Part shown: positions 1 through 5,056 of the stretch, one piece after another
How positions within the stretch are numbered: position 1 is the first letter of the stretch
Layout of the letters: every line of letters starts with the position of its first letter
Source: Methanomassiliicoccaceae archaeon
GTDB lineage: Archaea > Thermoplasmatota > Thermoplasmata > Methanomassiliicoccales > Methanomethylophilaceae
Length of the DNA: 5,056 nt
NCBI GenBank assembly: GCA_009784745.1
Contig: WQXR01000084.1
Location: forward strand, 1-5,056
Reading direction: 5' to 3'
Translations under genes and position numbers: made by a program
The notes under the pieces: generated by a model
The model's database searches: none
Seen by the model: only the letters and a program-made list of their open reading frames with translations
What the model was told of the DNA's origin: nothing

Positions 1-1338
1 ACGACCCAGAGATTCCATCAGGACGGTTCGGGATTGGACTTCCACAACGGTCAACTGTACGTGGTGGACAACAAAGGAACGTTCTGGATATTGGACGTAG
101 CTCTGGACGGAACCTTGTCATTCGTACCTGGTTTCGAGAACGGGAAACGCCCGAATTTCAAGAGCGTTTCAAGTGCTAACGGACCGGACATCGAAGGCAT
201 CACGGTCGATGCGGACGGATTCGTTTATTTCGCTTCCGAGCGTGATAACAGCAACAGTAGCGTGAATTGGAACGTGATCTTAATGGTGGACCCATGGGCG
301 GCAGGAACGAACCTGACGGCGATAAAGGAATGGGACATTACGAATGCCCTTCCCGCCGTTTCGGCGAACCTGGGCATCGAAGCGATCGAGTGGATCTCGA
401 ACGATGACGTTGCGGGTAAACTCTGGGACAAGAATACAAACGCTCCGTTCGATCCTACAGATTATCCGGATGCGATCGCGGACGGTGTGTTCTTTGTAGC
501 TATGGAGTACAACGGACACGTGTATGCGTTCGTTCTGTACGACGATGAGACGTTCGTGATGATAGCGGACATCGACAGCAAACTGGGCGGTGCGATGGCA
601 CTGGATTTCGATACGTACGAACAGGTCCTCTGGGTCGTGGCGGATGACGGATTCGGTAACCTCGCAGCAAAGATAACGTTCACGGGCGAACCTACCGTGG
701 GCCTTATACATGTAAATCCTCCCAGTGGTCTGGATGCCAGCCGTAATTACGAAGGATTCGCGATCGCGGACGCCAGTTATACGGTGAACGGGCAGAGACC
801 GGTATATCGTATCGAGGACGGCCCCTCATCCAGGACACTGGCGATCGGAAGCATTGCATGCGACTACCAGGTTCTGACGTACGAGATAGTTCTCGATCCA
901 TCCGGTGCCAGGAACTTCGGTTCCGTGGTACATGGATACGGAGCGCAGACCCCGCACACTGTGACCGTGAACAGCACGGGCACCGGAGCGACGGGCAACC
1001 TGAACATCGCCATCTCGGGGGCGAACGCATCAAGCTTCACTCTGAACAAGACGTCCATAACGGACGTTGCGGCAGGAGGAAGCAATACGTTCACAGTGTC
1101 TCCAGTAACGGGACTTGCAACGGGAACGTACAATGCGACTGTCACGGTAAGCGGCGATAACGTCGTATCCAAGACCTTCACCGTGAGTTTCACGGTGACC
1201 GCAGCGGACACGACCGCCGGCATTCCCGAAGACAGTTCCGACGACGGAGGAAGCAACACAATGTTATATGTCGCCGTCGGCGTAGCGGTAGGGTTGGGCA
1301 TACTCGGTATGGCGTGGTTTGTCTTCTTCAGACCCTGA
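1..1338 (+). CDS. Surface-anchored beta-propeller protein with Ig-like domain, 5' end outside window
   Basis: The reading frame is open from the first base, so the gene begins left of the window; the TTG at 34 is only an internal Leu codon. 445 residues are visible. Residues 1 to about 290 are rich in short beta-strands with aromatic and Asp/Gly turns. The pieces PDIEGITVDADGFVYFASER (about 62-81), LGIEAIEW (about 124-131) and NYEGFAIADASY (about 250-261) resemble blade motifs of phytase-like/SdiA-regulated beta-propellers. Residues about 300-400 look like one Ig-like beta-sandwich of the kind repeated in microbial surface proteins (NFGSVVHGYG, NSTGTGATG, FTVSPVTGLATGTYNATVTV). A stalk rich in Ser, Asp and Gly (about 406-419) leads to a hydrophobic helix (about 421-441) ending in FFRP, a C-terminal membrane anchor. 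It probably faces outside the cell with only a tiny cytoplasmic tail. Any signal peptide would lie upstream. Ligand or enzymatic activity cannot be told; the propeller family assignment is moderate, the anchor topology firmer. Confidence 0.75.
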   Translation, partial: TTQRFHQDGSGLDFHNGQLYVVDNKGTFWILDVALDGTLSFVPGFENGKRPNFKSVSSANGPDIEGITVDADGFVYFASERDNSNSSVNWNVILMVDPWAAGTNLTAIKEWDITNALPAVSANLGIEAIEWISNDDVAGKLWDKNTNAPFDPTDYPDAIADGVFFVAMEYNGHVYAFVLYDDETFVMIADIDSKLGGAMALDFDTYEQVLWVVADDGFGNLAAKITFTGEPTVGLIHVNPPSGLDASRNYEGFAIADASYTVNGQRPVYRIEDGPSSRTLAIGSIACDYQVLTYEIVLDPSGARNFGSVVHGYGAQTPHTVTVNSTGTGATGNLNIAISGANASSFTLNKTSITDVAAGGSNTFTVSPVTGLATGTYNATVTVSGDNVVSKTFTVSFTVTAADTTAGIPEDSSDDGGSNTMLYVAVGVAVGLGILGMAWFVFFRP

Positions 1339-1363
1339 AGCAAGCAAGCGGACAGTAAAACGC

Positions 1364-1431
1364 CGCCCGTCATACGGGCGCACCTTATCAGGCCGGCCGA
1401 TGACCGCATCGGCCGGTCAAACACATTTTTT
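1364..1431 (+). terminator. Double-hairpin transcription terminator, possibly bidirectional
   Basis: Two perfect hairpins follow the surface-protein stop codon. The first pairs 1364-1370 (CGCCCGT) with 1374-1380 around a 3-nt loop. The second pairs 1393-1402 (CCGGCCGATG) with 1407-1416 around a 4-nt loop, extendable by one G-T and one G-C pair to 1391/1418, and is followed by six T at 1426-1431. Read on the minus strand, the first hairpin is followed by GCGTTTTAC, so the same block could also stop transcription arriving from the convergent ATPase gene, whose reading frame ends at 1500. Confidence 0.7.
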
Positions 1432-1499
1432 CTGACTGGAGGAAGCGGACGGCCCCAATCATCTTTTGGATAATCGAGAGAGAATAAGCTTGAATGCCG

Positions 1500-1748
1500 T
1501 TAGAGGAACATGGTCATATAAAGAGGATAATAGATTACTCCGTCAGCACCTGTTTCCACGTTATTTTTGCTAAGGACGATCCGCCGATCCAGTTTCCATT
1601 CTGTATTTCTGCCGGCGCGGTCTAGAGAAGAGTGTCTTTTGTAATGTTTCCCCGATTTTACTTCTATTATCGATGTCCCTTTGTTCTCCATGAACAGAAA
1701 ATCAAGTTCGCAGCGGCTGTCTTTGTCGTAGTAATAAAGCGGCAGATC
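1500..1748 (-). pseudogene. Displaced C-terminal (PD-(D/E)XK-like) part of the AAA_14/DUF4143 gene
   Basis: This is the 3' piece of the broken ATPase gene, in the -1 frame relative to the upstream part. It reads DLPLYYYDKDSRCELDFLF, then from the Met codon at 1691 MENKGTSIIEVKSGKHYKRH, and ends MTMFL with TAA at 1500-1502. ELDF followed by IIEVKSG matches the D...ExK core strands of the nuclease-like C-terminus usual in DUF4143 proteins. It has no start signal of its own, so an independent small protein is unlikely. Confidence 0.8.
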
Positions 1749-1754
1749 CTTCTT
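1748..1754 (-). other. Frameshift point (one base missing)
   Basis: On the minus strand the sequence reads GCA AGA AGG ATC TGC. Restoring one A (GCA AGA AAG GAT CTG CCG) gives Ala-Arg-Lys-Asp-Leu-Pro and joins the ATPase/DUF4143 frame directly to the nuclease-like frame. The loss is in a short A/G-rich run, typical of a single-base indel or a sequencing slip. I see no classical slippery heptamer here. Confidence 0.8.
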
Positions 1755-2805
1755 GCAAGAGCCGCACCGACGGCATTCTCAGTGATGCCGCCTTCATTCA
1801 CCGATATGTCTCCGGAAAGCAGAAGGGGCTGTATGCCGTTCATACTCTGTGCGCACAAAAGCCCCGTGTCCAGCATGTACAATTTGTACAGATTCCGCTT
1901 TTCGCTGAAACTCAGCGGCGGTTCCAAAGAAGTGACGTTGAAGCAATTATACGATATTCCCGCCTCAGTCAGCCACATGGACGCATTCTCGTACTTCTTC
2001 GCGGTCGTTCCGTTCCCCAGATCGGCAAGGATGAAACGTTTGTTCTTTTTGTTCAGTTGTTCGGGTATTGCGTCGAACATCTTCTTTACCAGGATCTTTT
2101 CGTTCCCTGAATACTTGGCTATGTCGTCGCGGTAACTGTTCAGTATGCTTTTCTGCACTCTCAGGGTCTCGGCAAAGTCGTCATTCTCAATGAATGTCTT
2201 AACCGCCGCAGGCATCCCGCCCACGACCAGATATTCGTGATATGAACGCATTATCTGTTCGTGCAGGAACGGATCGACCTCTCTGACGTGAACATATGCG
2301 TCGCGCAGTTCCTCGACCACCTCGGCAGATATTCTTTTGGCCCACAGGAATTCCTCAAAATCCAAGGGATACATGCTCAGCTGTTCTTCAAAGCCGACGG
2401 GGTAGGACGAGACCTCTTTGTAATTGATGCCCAGCAGCGACCCCGATTCGATGTAATCGAATCGCCCGTCCTCCACCAAGAACTTGATCGCCGTCCTCGC
2501 CTGCGGGCAGCTTTGTATCTCGTCGAAGAACACAAGCGTCTTGCCTTCTTCGAACGGACCTAAGCCCATTGCGGACAGTTTTAAGATTATTGTCCGGGCG
2601 TCCAGATCGCCGTCGAATGCTTTTTTCACGGAAGGTTGTTTTTCAAAATTTATTTCTATGAAGTTCTTATAATTCTCTTTGCCGAACTCTCGTACGATGA
2701 ATGTCTTTCCGACCTGTCTTGCTCCTTTTATGAGCAATGCTAACCGGTTCTTTCCGTTCTTCCATTCCAGCAAACGGTCCAGTATCTTCCTTTTCAGCAT
2801 GGCCG

Positions 2806-2811
2806 CCTTCC
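2806..2811 (-). promoter_or_regulatory. Ribosome binding site deciding the ATPase start at 2800
   Basis: GGAAGG, within the longer purine run GGAAAGGAAGG (2816-2806), lies 5 nt before ATG 2800. The alternative ATG at 2821 is preceded by AAGTTTATTGACCT with no such site, and family members commonly begin MLKRKI, which is the 2800 start. Confidence 0.6.
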
Positions 2812-2830
2812 TTTCCTGCATAGGTCAATA

Positions 2831-2939
2831 AACTTATTGCATATTAAAAAGTGCCGTTTCTTAAACTTATTGCAAGTTATTTTTGCCATTTTTTCAACTT
2901 ATTGCAGTTTAAAAAGTACCATTTCTTTAACTTTTTGCA
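2831..2939 (-). repeat. 33-bp tandem direct repeat array upstream of the AAA_14 ATPase
   Basis: Four copies of the 11-mer TGCAATAAGTT (minus strand) occupy + strand positions 2929-2939 (one mismatch, TGCAAAAAGTT), 2896-2906, 2864-2874 and 2831-2841, starting 33, 32 and 33 bp apart. The sequence between them is also repeated: after the 11-mer comes roughly AAGAAAYGGYAC and then CTTTTTAA with A/T variation, in a fully conserved form in the first and third units and a diverged, one-base-shorter form in the second. The array fills almost all the space between the stop of the DUF234 ATPase (2951) and the start of the AAA_14 ATPase. The spacing of about three helical turns would place each 11-mer on the same DNA face, as expected for a multi-site operator or iteron-like binding region. 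The bound protein, if any, is unknown. Confidence 0.85.
2842..2850 (-). promoter_or_regulatory. Candidate TATA box for the AAA_14 ATPase, inside the repeat array
   Basis: TTTTTAATA on the minus strand, preceded by the purine-containing stretch GAAACGGCAC as a possible BRE. An archaeal start site about 25 nt downstream would fall close to 2821, leaving a leader of about 20 nt that contains the GGAAGG ribosome site before ATG 2800. The same T-rich element recurs in the first repeat unit, so more than one start site is possible. Inferred from sequence only. Confidence 0.4.
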
Positions 2940-2950
2940 TATTGAGACTT

Positions 2951-4348
2951 TCACACCCCGTATATCTCCGCAAGCGTGATGAGCCGCACCGATGGATCTT
3001 GTTCAGCCTCTTTGATGGCGGCAGAGGTGAAACCGGACCTCGAAAAGAGGTAGTAATATTTCTTCTTGAAATCCGGGAAAAGCTCTGCTTTGCGTTTTAT
3101 CTCTTTCAGCACAGAGAGATCTACGGGGTCGGACCACCATTTGCATTCGCCGAATATTGCTTCTTTGCCGCTGAACGCGATGATGTCCACCTCTTCCGGT
3201 TCCTTTGTTTTCGGATTGCCTCCCCACCAGTCTCCGATGTTCTTGATCCTGACGGGGAGGCCCTTCGCATAATTGATCAGATACTGCCTGCATATATCTT
3301 CGAAGACAAACCCCATATACTGATTGATCTTCGGTTCCACTTCGTTCTTGTAAACAAGTTCGGCCTTTCCGGCCATTATCTGCGAAATATTGTCTGGAAT
3401 AAAACTGTACCAAAAATTGAAAAGGTTGTCTTTCAGATAATACAGGGTCTTGTTCTTCATGTTGCCGTACACGGGGGCCTTTTTTCCGGCTATCTTCAAA
3501 GAGAGGAGAACCGACATATATTTTGAACATACCGCATAGTTCAGGAGGGTCTTGTTCGCAATGTCGCTGAGGCGCGACGCGCCGCCTGCTATTGCCGAGA
3601 TTATTGCGTTGTATGTTGCCGGTTCCCGCAACTCCTGTTTCAGAAGGTTGGCGGGTTCCTCGAACAAATAGCTTGTTGTGTCCAGGATGTTGCTGACTAT
3701 CGAATTGCCTATGTCGCCGTCATTTTTGATCGCAAGTTTGTTTATGTAATGGGGAATGCCGCCCGTTATGCCGTAAATGACCGCATTGCTTTCAGGGGAT
3801 AGATGAGGATGCGCCTCCGCCGCTTTCAGATAGCTGAGCGGTTCGAGTCTGAATTGTGCCGTCCGACGTCCGTATAGCGGACTCTTTTGGCCGAGGACCT
3901 GATTCTCCATGAACGACATGGACGACCCGCAAAGTATCATGAATATGTTCGTTTTCGAGAACTTGTGGTCTGTCAGATGCTGAAGAACGCTTTGCACGGA
4001 GCTGTCGGCGGCGGCAAGATATGGAAATTCGTCTATAACGAACACGAACCGTTCCTTTTCGGCTGCTTCTGATATTTTTGTGAACGCGTCGTCGAAACTT
4101 GCATATTCAGAATCGACAGAACTGTCGGGATAAATGAATTTGTTTATCGTATTGGAAAACACTTTCAGATTCTTTTCGGCGGTGGACTCCAGCGCGGGAA
4201 AGAATAGTGTTCTCTTTCCCTTGCAGAATTCGTTTATGAGTGTTGTTTTTCCCACGCGGCGGCGTCCGTATACGACAACTAACTGATGCTCGCCCGTGTC
4301 ATAAAGGGAATTCATTTTTTTCAGTTCCTGCTCCCGCCCGTAGAACAT
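2951..4348 (-). CDS. ATPase_2 (archaeal ATPase) + DUF234 nuclease-like protein
   Basis: A complete 465-residue protein of the archaeal P-loop ATPase / DUF234 family, of usual length. It starts MFYGREQEL, the common family opening. Walker A is GRRRVGKT (28-35), Walker B FVFVIDEF (101-108, D106 and E107), a sensor-1-like strand ILCGSS lies at 138-143, and YGRR (159-162) may supply an arginine finger. A winged-helix-like section follows (about 240-300, with AIAGGASRLSDIANKT). The DUF234 C-terminus contains FVFEDICRQYL (348-358), VDIIAF (387-392, D388) and FGECKWW (399-405, E401, K403), a D...ExK pattern of the PD-(D/E)XK nuclease fold. All P-loop and D...ExK residues are present, so the protein looks functional. 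Start ATG 4348 has AGAGGT 7 nt upstream. It lies 115 nt after the glutamate synthase-like gene and is followed within 12 nt by the repeat array. DNA-linked ATP-dependent activity is inferred; no cellular role is established for the family. Confidence 0.9.
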   Translation of the reverse strand: MFYGREQELKKMNSLYDTGEHQLVVVYGRRRVGKTTLINEFCKGKRTLFFPALESTAEKNLKVFSNTINKFIYPDSSVDSEYASFDDAFTKISEAAEKERFVFVIDEFPYLAAADSSVQSVLQHLTDHKFSKTNIFMILCGSSMSFMENQVLGQKSPLYGRRTAQFRLEPLSYLKAAEAHPHLSPESNAVIYGITGGIPHYINKLAIKNDGDIGNSIVSNILDTTSYLFEEPANLLKQELREPATYNAIISAIAGGASRLSDIANKTLLNYAVCSKYMSVLLSLKIAGKKAPVYGNMKNKTLYYLKDNLFNFWYSFIPDNISQIMAGKAELVYKNEVEPKINQYMGFVFEDICRQYLINYAKGLPVRIKNIGDWWGGNPKTKEPEEVDIIAFSGKEAIFGECKWWSDPVDLSVLKEIKRKAELFPDFKKKYYYLFSRSGFTSAAIKEAEQDPSVRLITLAEIYGV

Positions 4349-4355
4349 GACATAA

Positions 4356-4361
4356 ACCTCT
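4356..4361 (-). promoter_or_regulatory. Ribosome binding site of the DUF234 ATPase
   Basis: AGAGGT on the minus strand is separated by 7 nt from ATG 4348. It fixes this start over the out-of-frame ATG at 4353. Confidence 0.6.
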
Positions 4362-4368
4362 ACTCACG

Positions 4369-4392
4369 ATATATTATCTTACGAGTATATGT
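4369..4392 (-). promoter_or_regulatory. Candidate TATA boxes for the DUF234 ATPase
   Basis: Two A/T-rich boxes lie upstream of ATG 4348 on the minus strand: ACATATACT (4392-4384), about 40 nt from the start codon and compatible with a short leader containing the ribosome site, and ATAATATAT (4377-4369), about 25 nt from the start codon, which would give a leaderless or nearly leaderless transcript. Because a clear ribosome site exists, the farther box fits better. Either would make this gene a transcription unit separate from the upstream glutamate synthase-like gene. Confidence 0.4.
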
Positions 4393-4425
4393 AACTGCTT
4401 ATCCAAATTGGGGTGTGAAACAGCG

Positions 4426-4440
4426 AAAATGGAAAGAAAA
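4426..4440 (-). terminator. T-rich end after the glutamate synthase-like gene
   Basis: On the minus strand, about 25 nt past the stop codon, the sequence has successive T tracts (TTTTCTTTCC, then ATTTTC). No convincing hairpin precedes them. Oligo-T tracts alone are enough for many archaeal terminators, so this is a possible but weak call. Confidence 0.3.
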
Positions 4441-4463
4441 CGGAAGATGTTTTTGTTATAATC

Positions 4464-5056
4464 TCAGAGCAGATCTTTCATCACGCGTGCGGCCCTGGCG
4501 TCGATCGTCTCGATGCCTGTGACCTTGCTTGCGTACTCTGTCAGGGCGTTTATGTCCGAACGCTCTATGCAGTCGAGCTTGAACTTGCGCGTACCGGCCA
4601 TGAGCTGCTTCAGTCCTTCGCCGATGCGGTCATGCCAATACGTGTAAAGTCCGACCGACCCCCACGGGATATCGGTTCCGAGCTTTGCATCCGGACGCAG
4701 TTTCTGAACATCTGCGGAAGAGATGAAGAACTTCTCCGGTTCATTCCCGTACTGCCCGCTGAAGCTGGCCGGAAGTTTTCCTTCCTTCGCCAACTTCACA
4801 AAGTTCTCGCCCTTCATCACCGCAAGTATCGGGGTTCTTGCCATTGCGATGGATTTCACTATCGGCCCGTCGCCGAGATCTGACATCGCCATCGCCTTGT
4901 ACATCTGCGTTTCGTTGACGAAACCGCCTGCGAAGGATATGTCGGGAATGAATTTTCCTTTCTTCTTCAGGATCCTTGCGCATTCGACGACCTGTGCGCA
5001 CAGATGCACCGTGGGGGTGCTCATCTCGTTCATCATCGGGACGGGTGACATTCCGG
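4464..5056 (-). CDS. FMN-binding glutamate synthase-like protein, C-terminal part (5' end outside window)
   Basis: The frame is open through the right edge, and the ATG at 5051 is preceded in frame by a Gly codon, so the visible part is an internal-to-C-terminal fragment of about 196 residues of a longer protein. Numbering from that Met: SPVPMMNEM (2-10), the beta-strand/glycine segment PDISFAGGFVNETQMYKAMAMS (36-57) of the FMN-binding TIM barrel, DGPIVKSIAMARTPILAVMKG (61-81), and IPWGSVGLYTYWHDRIGEGLKQLMAGTRKFKL (128-159), which matches the C-terminal end of the FMN-binding glutamate synthase family (COG0069 type). In classical GltB this barrel uses FMN to reduce 2-oxoglutarate plus ammonia to glutamate. 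Here the cysteine-rich CxxxxCPxG motif that ligates the 3Fe-4S cluster in GltB is absent from the expected region; the only visible cysteines are in HLCAQVVECARIL and LDCIERSD. The true substrate may therefore differ from GltB. Likely cytoplasmic. Stop is TGA at 4466-4464. Confidence 0.75.
   Translation of the reverse strand, partial: GMSPVPMMNEMSTPTVHLCAQVVECARILKKKGKFIPDISFAGGFVNETQMYKAMAMSDLGDGPIVKSIAMARTPILAVMKGENFVKLAKEGKLPASFSGQYGNEPEKFFISSADVQKLRPDAKLGTDIPWGSVGLYTYWHDRIGEGLKQLMAGTRKFKLDCIERSDINALTEYASKVTGIETIDARAARVMKDLL

Larger units (their letters stand above)
1500..2800 (-). pseudogene. AAA_14 / DUF4143 family ATPase with C-terminal nuclease-like domain, frameshifted
   Basis: With one base restored near 1750 this gene encodes 433 residues, a normal length for the AAA_14 + DUF4143 family. 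Order (numbered from the start at 2800): N-terminal MLKRKI typical of the family; Walker A GARQVGKT (26-33); Walker B LVFFDEIQ (89-96, D93, E94); ESGS sensor-like strand (118-121); DUF4143 region (about 185-345) with LHEQIMRSYHEYLVVGGMP and YMLDTGLL; then a PD-(D/E)XK-like signature with E341, D367 (ELDF) and E380-V-K382 (IIEVKSG). As sequenced, the first frame runs past Arg350 into unrelated sequence and stops at 1667. I chose ATG 2800 over ATG 2821 because GGAAGG lies 5 nt upstream of 2800, while 2821 has no ribosome site. The family is common and multi-copy in archaea and gut anaerobes, but its cellular role is unknown; it would act in the cytoplasm. It is either a real decaying gene or an assembly/sequencing error. 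Confidence 0.85.

Noticed and set aside
34..1338. TTG at 34 as the start of the surface protein.
   Set aside because: The frame is open to the left edge, there is no ribosome site before it, and the propeller motif pattern already appears to be under way.
864..1424. Minus-strand open frame of 186 codons opposite the surface protein.
   Set aside because: It mirrors the codon pattern of the well-supported + strand gene and runs through the terminator hairpins; the translation has no family features.
1748..1754. Programmed -1 ribosomal frameshift producing the full ATPase-nuclease fusion.
   Set aside because: The site GCA AGA AGG has no X XXY YYZ slippery heptamer, re-pairing after a slip would be poor, and no downstream structure is evident; an indel or error is simpler.
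2831..2939. Short direct repeats at regular spacing could be a small CRISPR array.
   Set aside because: The intervals of 21-22 nt are themselves copies of one another rather than unique spacers, and the 11-bp repeat is too short.
2837..3526. Plus-strand open frame of 229 codons opposite the DUF234 ATPase.
   Set aside because: It begins in the repeat array, lies entirely antisense to a clear family gene and shows no recognisable domain.
2949..4420. An 11-bp perfect inverted repeat (TTTCACACCCC at 2949-2959 and its complement at 4410-4420) frames the DUF234 ATPase like transposon ends.
   Set aside because: It does not extend beyond 11 bp on either side, there is no target duplication or transposase, and a few 11-bp matches are expected by chance in 5 kb. 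One copy overlaps the coding end of the gene.

Overview
The window holds four protein-coding loci, all or mostly readable, and looks archaeal. The evidence for an archaeon is indirect: TATA-like boxes at suitable distances from start codons, purine-rich Shine-Dalgarno sites, T-rich ends, and a gene set (DUF234-type and DUF4143-type P-loop ATPases, a stand-alone FMN-binding glutamate synthase-like protein, a C-terminally anchored surface protein) that I associate with gut or anaerobic methanogens such as Methanomassiliicoccales. That lineage call is from memory of protein style only; a bacterium carrying these families is not excluded.

Layout. The left part (1-1338, + strand) is the 3' portion of a surface protein: a beta-propeller resembling phytase-like/SdiA-regulated proteins, one Ig-like beta-sandwich, a short acidic/Ser-rich stalk and a C-terminal membrane anchor. 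It ends at two strong hairpins with a T-run (1364-1431), which also sit between convergent genes. From about 1500 to the right edge everything reads on the minus strand. In transcription order these are: the C-terminal part of an FMN-binding glutamate synthase-like enzyme (5056-4464, cut by the window edge); an intact ATPase_2 + DUF234 protein (4348-2951); a 33-bp tandem repeat array (2939-2831); and an AAA_14 + DUF4143 ATPase (2800-1500) broken by a single-base frameshift near 1750.

How they relate. The two ATPases belong to different families but share one plan: an N-terminal P-loop ATPase and a C-terminal region with a D...ExK signature of the PD-(D/E)XK nuclease fold. Their cellular role is not established. 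In the second one the frameshift falls between the ATPase/DUF4143 part and the D...ExK residues, so as sequenced it would make an ATPase without its putative nuclease site. The repeat array lies just upstream of that gene and contains its most plausible promoter, so it is a candidate operator. The surface protein and the glutamate synthase-like enzyme look like unrelated flanking genes.
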